Shown here: piece after piece, positions 11,334-21,313 of the stretch
Position numbering within the stretch: the stretch's first letter is position 1
Layout: each line of letters begins with the position of its first letter
Source of the DNA: Flammula alnicola
Lineage: Eukaryota > Basidiomycota > Agaricomycetes > Agaricales > Strophariaceae
Reading direction: 5' to 3'
Assembly: GCA_015499995.1 (NCBI GenBank)
Contig: JADNRV010000046.1
Location: forward strand, 62,001-126,000
Length of the DNA: 64,000 nucleotides
Translations under genes and position numbers: made by a program
Notes under the pieces: model-generated
Database searches by the model: none
Told to the model about the DNA's origin: nothing
Seen by the model: the letters and a program-made list of their open reading frames with translations, nothing else

Positions 11334-13652
11334 CATTCAACTGAGTGCCTTGGTAGGCGCAGCGCGCGGTCAGACTGACTACGCATTGCGTCAACTAAAA
11401 ACTCGTGGTTAAACGGTCGCGACACGAGCTTCGATTTCTATTCACTGCATTTGATTTATGACAACGGACTATCACGCATTCTATCTATTTACACGCATCA
11501 TTTTTCTGTTCAAGCATCCTCATTTCGTCACGACGTTGGCCTACCGCTGGCCAGGAACCCCTGCTTATAGGCTTGTGTATCGACGACACAATCATTCCAT
11601 GGTCTTCACCACCCCTCTCTGCTTCCCCCATATCTCTTGCAGCCGTGCTGCACACTCCAGCCGCCCGTAGGTTCTGTGGTGGTCGAGCTTGGCCTGAGGT
11701 CATTCTCGAGCTACCTTGGATTTGCGGATGCGACGGAGTGGAGATGAACATCGACGAACACGACGACGATAATGGGACCCCAGGAATTCGGTTGATGCAT
11801 GGCACGGGCGCGACACCCACACAAGACCCAGAGCAGTGCTTGAGGCGTAATATCTCCCCGCTCTTAATGAGCGTTGTGTGAGTGCATGCTTCGCCTGTCT
11901 CTGCGGCGCTATCTTGTACTCCATCTTTTCTTTAAACCCCGTCGACCTGCCCGCCTCGCAATCCCGACCTAAACTACCCCATCCATCACTGGCTTGAGGC
12001 GACGACCACTTAATTGTGGTTCCGTGCCTCGTCACTGTAGCCGACACACCGGCATCGTTTGTCCTCGACGACTTTCTCCTCGAGACTCAGCAGAGCCTCG
12101 GACATGGAACTCAACTTAGCCTTTGACCAAAGCATACCCCCTCCTAATCAGCCTTCCTCCGACGTCCTGCTGTATATTTTTGTACATGCATTGTTTATTG
12201 GCCGCCATGTTATTTGTATCGTGTTACTCTACTATTCCCACTCCGTCACACCATCCGCAGATCTCATCGATCAACGTTGCGGTTGTCTGATCAACATCCG
12301 CCGCTGCGATCCCCTTCTCTCCGACATCCACCTATCCGACATCCACCTCTCCGACATCCGCCTACCCCCATCTCTCCATCTCTCGTCCATCTCTCATCTC
12401 TATCTCAACCATCTCTTCACGTGTCATATCTCATTCCTCTCCTCGTGCTCCCTTGTCCCTTCTCTCTCGCCCTCTTCATATTATTCGACCTTCCTTTTTC
12501 CCAGACCGTATCGTGGGCCATGTCGCTTGCGCATGGTACGCTCGACGGCGGCCTAGCGTGTACCGGACAGCGCTAGGGAATGGATCTGGATATCAGGTAC
12601 AGCCAGGGGCGGGATTATTTTGATGACGAATTGGACAACTCTCGCTTGCCTGCCTTGGAGGACCCAGCCTTGGAGGACTTCCCACCCACTCTTCCGACCC
12701 TCATTGCCGACACCGCTGCTGCCCGATCGCCTGATGCGGTTCAGTGTTTTCTCCTCGACGCCTCGCCTTTCGCCTTGGTTGCTGCCGCCGCGCTTACGGC
12801 TAGCCCGTTTGCCTGCGTCCGCCCGATCGAGCTGCTGAATGAGGCCCGTTGGTTTATGCTGCAGTCATTGGAACATCGACAGTTGGCTTCGCCGGTAACA
12901 TGGATACGTTGGAAGGACGATGGGACCCTACTCCTCTTCTCGCTGAAGAGCTCGACGCCCTTCCTACCGCCGTCCAGATCATTGTCGCTCCGCTAGCTCG
13001 GTTAGTCGGCTGTTTGGGTTGCTGTAGGTGTTGTCTCAACTTTTCGCGCTCGCTGGTGATTGCAGTCCTCTTTACGATTCGATTTTTAATGCCCTTTACG
13101 TTACCTTGCTCATATTATCCATCTTACGCACGCCCTTGCGCTATCCCCTCCTTCACTTGTCCGCTGGGCTCCGTCGTCGCTGTGTTTCGTGCGCTTGCGC
13201 ATGACTTAGGCGATCGGTCGCTTCTCCGTTCACTCTATTACCTATAATCCCCTACATATCCACATACACCCTCACGCTCCGACCATGACCCCCTATCGCT
13301 CAATCTGAGATTGTGTCCTACGTAGTTACGCTGTAGTACGATTTCTGTGTGATCTTACGACGCAATATGAAACCCCATTATGAAAAAATATGCTGCCTTT
13401 CATTTGTCTTTCATTGGCCTTGCAAATTCGAAGTGCTTCACAGTTCGAATGTGGGAAAACGAATGCTACATACATGACGCGCCAGTGGACGCGACTCGTC
13501 ATCGGAAGCGAGTCGAGCTCAGTTGGGAGTTTTTGACTCATGGAGGAAGATAAAAGGCTCGCTTCTACAAGTAGCGTCTCTAGCGTGACTTATCTTATCC
13601 CGATCTCAACTACTACACTTGCCTGCTTCCGCTCTTCCATCAACTCACGAAT
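11334..13652. other. Intergenic, pyrimidine-rich 2.3-kb stretch
   Basis: No gene supported. Bases 12050-13250 are rich in C and T on the plus strand and give long but domain-free open frames (for example 12059-12556 and 12580-12996) of biased Ser/Leu/Pro composition, typical of low-complexity DNA. A 15-bp minisatellite lies at 12320-12364. The promoter of the downstream tubulin cofactor gene is at the right end. Confidence 0.5.
12320..12364. repeat. 15-bp minisatellite, three copies
   Basis: Three consecutive 15-base units of the form TCCGACATCCACCTM can be read at 12320, 12335 and 12350; the third has one change (CATCCGC). They lie inside a C/T-rich tract. Confidence 0.85.
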
Positions 13653-14174
13653 ATGAGTGATACCGCAGCCGTACAGAGGCAACTCAGAATCAAATCTGGT
13701 ATGGTGCAGAGGTGAATACTTCTGCGATCAGTTCGACGACATATCGGATATTGATATAAAAGCCGATAACGTTAACCAGGCTCGCGAAGGAAACAAAGCT
13801 CTACCATAAAGAGACTGTTTTACTTGCAGTGAAGAAGGCCAAATTTATCGAGGATGAGGCCGAGGAATGGGATATCAAGAATGCTGTAAGTGGTCGAGCG
13901 TGGCCTACCCCATTTTCAAGCTCATAACGTCCTTTTCAATAGACGAAATTGGTAGAAGAGTCAGAAAAGATGGTCATCGACACCAAATCGCGTCTGGATA
14001 AAGCAGTAGAAGACCTCAAGGCCCTCATCGTACGAAATCCACCTTGCTGCAATACGACGTAATTTTGTTCTGATTACTTTTCTGTAGAAGTCCGCCAAGG
14101 AAGAGTCTGGCTTGCCAGCCGAGGATGCGGAGCTCCTCAAGGCAGAAAAGGCCGTGGAAGAAGCGGCTCTCTAA
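13653..14174 (+). CDS. TBCA: Tubulin-specific chaperone A (cofactor A)
   Basis: Four exons, 13653-13711, 13780-13885, 13943-14029 and 14088-14174, make exactly 113 codons (112 residues), the usual size for tubulin-binding cofactor A. The product is almost entirely helical. It begins MSDTAAVQRQLRIKSG, continues RLAKETKLYHKE, and carries the family-typical segments EEWDIKNATKL and ESEKMVIDTKSRLDKAVEDL. Cofactor A binds beta-tubulin released from the cytosolic chaperonin and hands it to the cofactor D/E/C machinery for dimer assembly. The gene converges with MED11, with 171 bases between the stop codons. No exon exceeds about 110 bases, so it does not stand out as an open frame. Confidence 0.9.
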
Positions 14175-14345
14175 CGAGTTTCTGGCGCATGGAATGGGCT
14201 ACCAAGTTTGTCATGCTAATATTTGTGGAAAAGGACGAATCAATGGGAAACAGCTGAAGAAATATGTATTGTCGTAACCGGATGTTACTCGAAGGATAAA
14301 TATACCTCGCTGCGAGAATAGCGCCAAGTCGCGGCCTAATCGCGT

Positions 14346-14996
14346 TTATTCCTGCATGCCAGTCTCACTGGAAGAATCTACGCTGAGTTGCTGGTCTCGA
14401 GCTTCCTTTATACGGGTAAGCGCAGAGAGAATACCCTTCCAGGCGTCGCGCTCGACTCTTTCCTCTTGAAGTCCCCTGTTTTTGCGTGAAGCGCTGCCAT
14501 CAGAGGGAAGCCCAACCCCGAGTGACGGTGGTGTAAAACCCGCGGGAGGCGCATTGATCGCGGAAGGAGCAATACGAGAATGTCTAATATGAGCGAGTGA
14601 TGAGCGTATCGCAACTTGGATGGACTAGAAAGTAGCATGATGATTCAGCTTATTTTCATATGAATAGAGCAACGAGCACACGGACGTCAAGGCGTTCAAA
14701 GTACTCGCTGACTTCTAGAACGAACTGCTCGGATCTCTCTTCACCCTGAGGTAAGGTGTCACCAGGAGCGTCCGTCTGGGGCAGGGTTAGTAGCGATATC
14801 GATGACGCAGCCAGTGCTAGAAGGCGTGTTATATCCTGTATGTTGAAAACTCGTCAACAGGTATTGAAATTTCGAAGTACTGTTGCATTACTTTGTCTAC
14901 TTCTCCTAGCGCATATATCTGCCTTGCTGTACGGCTGGTAGTCCAAATAGGGTCTATTTCTAGGCCATCCACTTCTTGTTCGGTTGTAGAGGCCAT
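14346..14996 (-). CDS. MED11: Mediator complex subunit 11
   Basis: Three minus-strand exons, 14892-14996, 14686-14835 and 14346-14624, give 178 codons (177 residues). The N-terminal half carries the Med11 pattern: RQIYALGEVDKDITRLLALAASS, here split by an intron after VDK, then a loop ending in PQGEERSEQF and an amphipathic helix VLEVSEYFERLDSIQVAIRSSL. In the Mediator head module Med11 pairs with Med22 in a helical bundle that contacts Med17 and TFIIH. The C-terminal part (APPAGFTPPSLGVGLP, then an acidic/basic helix) is the variable extension seen in fungal members. The neighbour TBCA converges on it; the Het-C gene lies 211 bases upstream on the same strand. Confidence 0.82.
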
Positions 14997-15207
14997 ACTT
15001 GTCGACAACTAAGATATGGTGGCGGTCATTGGCAGAGTTAGACAAGGGGCATTCATTGATCCAACTGCAACAAACAATACATAGTACTTCTTGTTTGTAT
15101 TTACGGGTAATTTAAAATGTTATCCTCTAGGAATCTTCACAAGAAATTTGATACTTCGCAAGTCCTTCGACGTTAGCCTGTACACTGTATTCCGTTCATT
15201 TCTGTAT

Positions 15208-18200
15208 TCAGTAGTCTTCACCGCGGTGCTTGTGGTGGCGTCTGCTATCACCATAAGACTCCTCCTCGCCATCGCCGATGTTGAGCCGTTCTGCTCCAAA
15301 GGTATCATCTTGGCCTTCGTAGCTCGGAGCATATCCAGTAGATGCAGTCTGATCATAAGCTGCCTGACCGTATCCTGATTGACCATAGCTGGGCTCTTCA
15401 CCAGCATCATCACCGCGACCCCCGTGCCTTCCATGGCGATTTCGGCCATCGTTGTAGGAATCACCTTCCTCGGACCTTCCGTAGCTGGTATTATCTCCGC
15501 CTGCACCTCCGTAGCCGCCTTCACCTCCACCATAACCGCGTCTACTTGGGTTGACTTCGACTTCGTCCTCGTCACGGCTGACATTTCTGCCATATCTGCG
15601 AGAGGAGTCATTGTTGTCTTCGCTAAATCTGTTGCCACTGTAGCTGGATTCATCAGGTTGGGCATAAGATGGCGCGTAACCTGTAGGTTGAGCCTCATAA
15701 CCTGATTGAGCCTGGCCTCCATGAGCACGGCTGTATCCCCGGCTGTCGTCCTCATTGTTTCTGTAGCCCTCGCCACCATAGCCAGTATTACCGTCATCAC
15801 GCCTCTGGCGACCGTATGCTGAAGTCTCGTCACGTCTTTCGCCACCATAGGCAGGATTCTCGTCACTTGGAATTTCGCTGCTGCGGCTCTGATCATATCC
15901 ATATTCAGTGTTGGCGTCGCGCCTCTGGCGACCGTATGCTGGAGTTTCGTCACGTCGTTCGCCACCATAGGCAGGATTGTCGTCGCGTCCTTGACGGTCG
16001 TAACTTGGAATTTCGCTGCGTCTCTGATCATATCCATATCCAGTGTTGTCGTCGCGCCTCTGGCTGGCGTAGCCTCCGTCATGTTCCTTGCGTTCCTCAT
16101 CATCGCGACGCCTAGAGCTGTAACCTCCAGTGGTACGACCTTGTCCATAGGTATCGGAATCAGTCCTGCTGTAGGCGTCTGAGGTCCTTTGCGACGAATA
16201 ACTAGAGCTCTTTTGGTTATTTTCACCGTAAGTGCTCGTATCGTCGGACCGTCCGTACGACTGAGTGGGCTTGGATGCTGAGATTCTTTGAGTGCATGAT
16301 TTCGGTGAGAAAGTCATATCTTCTTACCGGCATAGCCACCTGCGGCAGTCTTGCTGGTGGTAGTATATCCATGGCCACATCCACCATAACCAGGCTCCTC
16401 TGTGTCATCTAATCCATGGCGCTTGTTCTGATGGTTGCGAACACTCTCCTGCAGACATGAATTTAGGCCACGTCGGAGTGAATGGAGGGTGAAATGGAAA
16501 CCGACCTTCGTCAGAGAATTAATGATCTCAGTAGCTTCAGACCCGAGGCCGCCAATCCACCTTTGCATGCCATCAAGCATCTTCCGTTGAATTTCCGATC
16601 GGCCGGTAGCATAGAAGGGGTGATGGAAAGCTTCGAGGATCTAAGCGCAAGATTCAGGAACAATGACCCGAGGAAGAAGAAAAACAGCTCACCTCGGTGA
16701 TGATCTCGTCAGGATTACTATTGTCGCTCCAGGCTCTGACAATCAAGTTGACGCTGTTCTCAACAACAATCTGTGCAATCTTCCCAGCAGGCTCGTTGAG
16801 GATGAGACCGAAGTGATCCTGAAAGTGTCATCTATTCAGTATCAAACAATATCGAGCTGCAATCGATGCATACCTTGGAAAGTATACTGTGGGATGGGTC
16901 ATGTGCATTAGGGTTATCGAAGACCTACGAAGAGTCAGCAAAGAGCTCGGGGGCAAATGAACAAACATACTTGATACTGGTCGTCGGTGTCAATAACAGC
17001 TGCGCTTCCTTCGTTGAGAACCCCGGTGGCCTGGGTCAGTATCGGCTACAAATAAAACTTAAACAGCTGTAGCATCTTTTGAACAAGTAAAGACTTACGC
17101 CGAGATACGGCGCAAGGATAGTATAGATATCTGACAAAAAAGTTATAATTAGTGAGGTTCACAACCAGTCACAAAGACACACACATGCGTTCAAGGCGTT
17201 GGAGAATTCATCCAACAGGTTTTCGAGGCCAGGAACCATTTCGATACCTTGGGTGATGTCTTTGAGGATATCGTCATGCCATTTCAACAACCCAAAAAGT
17301 TGTTTTTGGACTTCTGGCGGAGCAATATTGTCCGGATCGAAGTGGTAGGCTTGGGATTGCTTCTTCATCTCTTCTCCTTTGTTGAGCTTATCATCTCCAC
17401 CGCCAAATTTGCCCAAAATATTCTTGAGAACAGAAATGTCGGGCGTGCTACCGCCCTGAGAAGTCTGAGAACAATGTACGTCAATAAGAGACAGTTTGTA
17501 ACCCATGAGAAACATACGTTATTCATCTTCGCAGAAAGGTCAGTTACGCTGGCCTGACTCAGTTTACTGGAGAGAGTACGCATTAGCTGAAGATAACTTT
17601 GTTGTAAAACGGTGTGGAGACCCACTCTCCCGCTTCTCCCAACAGAGAGTGCATGAAATCAGCACCTAGATAATAATGAAATAGTTAATTAATGATGGCG
17701 ACCATTACAATCATTTACTAACTTCCGAATGTGCCAGTAACGAGAGGTGGAGCAGGTCCACTGGGCGTATTGATAATGACTATAAATAAGTCAGCACTGT
17801 CAGTCGTCTTTTGTGCTATGGGCAACACACCTCTATCACCAACATGACAAAATACTTCCTCATAACCCAGCTTACGAAGGGTAAGTTCACACCAATTGCT
17901 GTGGGCGAGCAAATCTTCCAAGGTGTGAAGACCTTGTCCAAGCAAACGGTAAGATTCCCAGAGATCAGCTCCTTCTTCTTTTCCTCGAGCGCGGCGCCCG
18001 GCTTCAATACAAGCGCGGAATGTTCTCCGAATAAACGCGGTGGATGTGTCCCACCCTTGATTCTCTGTTGCGATGTATTTCTGCAACGAACTTCAGAGAG
18101 GGCATCACAATTTTGATAGATCGAAATCACCTTCATTCCTGTGCGCTCATCGATCTCTAACTCACGGGGTGAAACTGGAGGACGAAGCTTTGGATAGACA

Positions 18201-19043
18201 GAACGGGCGTCGCCTTCTTTCTCCGCGTAACCTCTTATATCAAGAGCATACAGTCAACAAGGGCCATGATGCAATCCTCGGTGAGGTAACTCACTTGGGG
18301 TTGTCAATGTGTTCCTGGATTTACGTCGTTACAGAAAACGTGGTCATAATATGTTAATCAGCCTACTCACCACCGGAAGATAAACACCAAGGCGATCGGC
18401 AGTAACTTCGAACTCCCCAGTGGCGAAGCCGAAGGTCTGCAATATAATAAATAAGCATGTAGCTTCATACATAGCTGAAGGACATACCATAAAACCGAGG
18501 ACAGCAACGATAAGAACTAGAGTATCGGCGGTTAGCTTGCTGAGCCCAGCGATATCCATGGCCTAATAACAGCCATTAGGTTGATGTTAACAAATATATC
18601 GTCGCCACCAACTTGTGAGTAGTCTCGCAGCCAATTTCCCTAACTCAAAGTTAGCTTCCGCTAAGAGGTCATATCACAAAACTTAAACTCACAAAGTAAA
18701 CTTTCTTGACATCACTTTTAGAGAACTTCGAGCCACCCGATACCTGTTTGATGACAGACGAGGCAAAGCCAAAGAGACCAGACCCCCCAATAGCAGCTCC
18801 TCCAGCGGACTTGACTAGCGTCTCCAGGACGTTTTCGATGTCGCCGTGCCGGAATGCTTTCTCTAGAATATAGGCAAGGTCACAGACCAGCGCAACTACG
18901 ATATGGACGCAAAAAGACGAACCATTGAGGTAGGCAAAGTCAGGAATATCACCTGCTCCAAAGGCGTATGTTTCTACAGGAAGAAGGACAACAAGAATAG
19001 TGAGCAAAAGAAACGTGTTGGTAAGATTTGGGGTAAAGCCCAT
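15208..19043 (-). CDS. het-c: Het-C family protein with Gly/Tyr/Arg-rich repeat tail
   Basis: A multi-exon minus-strand gene (about fifteen exons) starts at 19043 with a signal-peptide-like segment, MGFTPNLTNTFLLLTILVVL, ending before AFGAGDIPDFAYL. The conserved Het-C block follows: EKAFRHGDIENVLETL, GGAAIGGSGLFGFASS, then GNWLRDYSQAMDIAGLSKL. Further on are an acidic DEXTGMKKYIATENQGWDTS-like region, the LEDLLAHSNWCELTL helix, HVGDRV and NILGKFGGGDDK. Its family is known from the Neurospora het-c heterokaryon incompatibility locus, and related alpha-helical proteins occur widely. After about residue 540 comes a long hydrophilic tail rich in Gly, Tyr, Ser, Arg and Asp, with repeats such as GERRDETPAYGRQRRD and ending HHKHRGEDY. 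The Het-C part looks intact, with no stop or frameshift seen. I infer a secreted or membrane-associated protein. An incompatibility role here is not shown. Confidence 0.88.
15800..16064 (-). repeat. In-frame tandem repeats in the Het-C tail, unit about 119-134 bp
   Basis: The tract CGCCTCTGGCGACCGTATGC recurs at about 15801 and 15920, and a shortened form at about 16054. The sequence between copies is closely similar, apart from an insertion of about 15 bases in the second unit. On the coding strand it gives repeats of the type RRD-NTGYGYDQRRSEIPS / DENPAYGGERRDE. All units keep the reading frame, as expected for a length-variable protein tail. Confidence 0.85.
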
Positions 19044-19238
19044 GTTGTTCGAAAAACTGATATGTGGCAGTTGGGTGAAGATTGTAAAGAGGGAATCGAT
19101 AATCTTAGCTCCATCTCATGAAGGGACTATGAAAGACCCGCCAAGCCGATCTGATTATAAGGCTATGACGTGAGGGTGTCCTTGGCACGACCTCCGTTGC
19201 CATAGACGAGAATACAGTACAAAACCTAGCAGTCCAGG

Positions 19239-21101
19239 CTATAGTTTCTTCAGTCTTAGTTCCTTGTTTCCTATTCTCTTTTTCTGGTCCTTGACCTCGG
19301 CGCCGAACTGCTCCTTCGTCGACTTCTTTTCCACCCTTCGAGCCTGTCGTTCCGCTTTTACTGTTGCTTTCCTGGCCTTCTTCTCTTCTTTTGATTCGTT
19401 ACGAGGTCTTGCAATTGATTGCCCAGGCGCTGTTGGAAGTTGTGAGTCTAGAAGAATTGTGTTATTTTTAGTATAACATACCACGGCCATGATCCGAATC
19501 CGAATCGTCAGTATCGTCGGACCCAGTGGCGAACGATACCCGATTCGTAGGAGGTTTTGTCTTGTCAGATGTGTCCAGCACTGAAGGGAGACCGGTTTTG
19601 CGGTCAAGGACAATTTTTGGGACTGGCTTAGGATCACGAGCACGAATTAGACGTGGGTGGTTCTCGAGGTTGGTATATGTGGCTTGAAATCAAAGTTTAA
19701 ACTCTATAATTATGCAGGAAAAAAGAAAAGACCTACTCAGTATAGTCTCGCAATCCCATCTATCCTTCTTCTCTTCAGCGTTAGGGAAAAGGTCATCGTC
19801 ATTTTCTTCTTCCTCGGCGGCATGTGCGATGCGGACTCGTTCATCTTGTCCCATCGCGCGACGGAACATATCCAACTTTTCGATTCCGCTTTCACCCTCA
19901 AGTTTTGGCTTCATTTTGCGGCCAAGAATTTCGAAGTCGTTCAAGAAGGTATTGACCATCGAGTCGAAATCTTCTCGCGAAGTTATCAATTCAGGCGCTT
20001 CGTCGGAATCGTATCCAGCATTGGAATCCACTTCATCTTCTCCTTCTTCGGCATCTTCATTGTACTCTCTCAGTATGATCTAGTCGTAGAATTTAGTATT
20101 GTAGAGGTAAGCAAGTAAAAGAACTTACCTGATCGAAGCGTTCATCCAGGGTTTGAAGGGCTTCGTTACGGAACATAGATGAACTGCTCATGCTATATCC
20201 AGACGCATCACTAGTGCCTTTCCTCCTCTTCTTTCCTCCAATGACGGATATTGCGGGCAACGTGCCAACTGTGTCTCCTCCCTCCGAATTATATCCATCG
20301 TCGCTTCCTCCCTTGGGGCCAGTATGGTTTTTTTTGAAATCCGCAAATCTCTTCTCCCAACTGACAGCCTCCCCATCCAACGATTCCAATTGTTCTTCAG
20401 TTGTGTCCACGCCTTCTTCCCGGAAGTCGAAGTCAACTTCTTCATCGCTTCCTCGTTCTCCGTCCGCTACCAACTGCGAGAAAAAATTGTCTTCTAGCTC
20501 ATCGTCGACAAATGCATCGTCTTCAAGAGCTTCGAGGACCTGGCGAAGGTGTGCATCCATGTCAGGCTGGAAGCCGGCAATGCTTTCTGGAACGGCCTGT
20601 TGGGACTGATATGTCCTGGGAAGTTCGGAAGTTGAGGCCAAGACGCCCTCTGGCAGGTCTAGGAGATCGATGGCATTTTTCCGCTTTGGTTGAACTTTAG
20701 CCTTTTGTTTGGATGTGGACGGGGCCTCGATGAGAATACTGTCTACCCCATCTTCTTGCATACCGGCTGTACGAAGATGTTGCATGTAATCGTATTCTGT
20801 ATCATCGAAATATACGCCATAGAGGCTAGCTTCTCCGATATTTCGCTGACCATCGTTCAGATCTTCAGGTGACAAAAGTGTTTCAAGATCAGCTCGAGAT
20901 TTTCCCTAATTCCGAAGTCAATTAGTGGCTAGAAATTACAGAAAAATCAAAACTAAACACCTTTTTTGTGTTGACTCGGTCAAATGGCTTCAGGACGTGT
21001 GCGCTAGCATCGGGATCGTTTATAAGGGGATCTCTTTGGGAGCGATGAACGAGCTGAAAATGTTTGGCGCCTGACTGGCGAAATATCGATTTGGAGGGCA
21101 T
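19239..21101 (-). CDS. LTV1: LTV1, 40S ribosome assembly factor
   Basis: Exons include 20961-21101, 20129-20905, one starting at 20079, and downstream exons to the stop at 19239; about 545 residues. The start is MPSKSIFRQSGAKHFQLVHR with the LTV1 signature FQLVHRSQRDPL. The middle is very acidic (ALEDDAFVDDELEDNFF). Further on are DFDSMVNTFLNDFEILGRK and the highly typical TYTNLENHPRLI element, which bridges an exon junction. The C-terminus is a Lys/Arg-rich helix (EEKKARKATVKAERQARR). LTV1 is a late nuclear and cytoplasmic 40S assembly factor that leaves pre-40S after casein kinase phosphorylation. The gene is divergent from TAF2; about 180-210 bases separate the start codons. Confidence 0.92.
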
Positions 21102-21313
21102 GATGGAAGTCCAAAACGAGGAGTAGTTGTGTTACATAAGCCAAGCCTGTCTTGCTTGACCACCATCCGAACCGACGCCATATACGACCAACGAGAGGCA
21201 ACTCTCTGTCTGAATCGCCCTCTTTTCTGCTATTAACCAGGACATAGGCCTTCATTGACCTCTTTGATCCTGTACACCCGCCATGGACACAAGAATCAGC
21301 CTTCAACGCGAAC
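21102..21313. promoter_or_regulatory. Bidirectional intergenic promoter region, LTV1 / TAF2
   Basis: About 210 bases separate the start codons of the divergent genes LTV1 and TAF2, so both promoters must lie here or overlap the first exons. No TATA box is obvious. Inferred from gene arrangement only. Confidence 0.45.

Noticed and set aside
12059..12996. Plus-strand frames of 120-165 codons as genes
   Set aside because: Composition is that of C/T-rich low-complexity DNA with no domain.
15379..16182. Long plus-strand frames opposite the Het-C tail
   Set aside because: They are shadows of the repetitive Gly/Arg/Tyr coding strand and have no domain of their own.
15120..16226. Second 368-codon minus-strand frame rich in Met, Ala and Thr
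   Set aside because: It is the other frame of the same repeats; only the 15208-16317 frame continues the Het-C exons.
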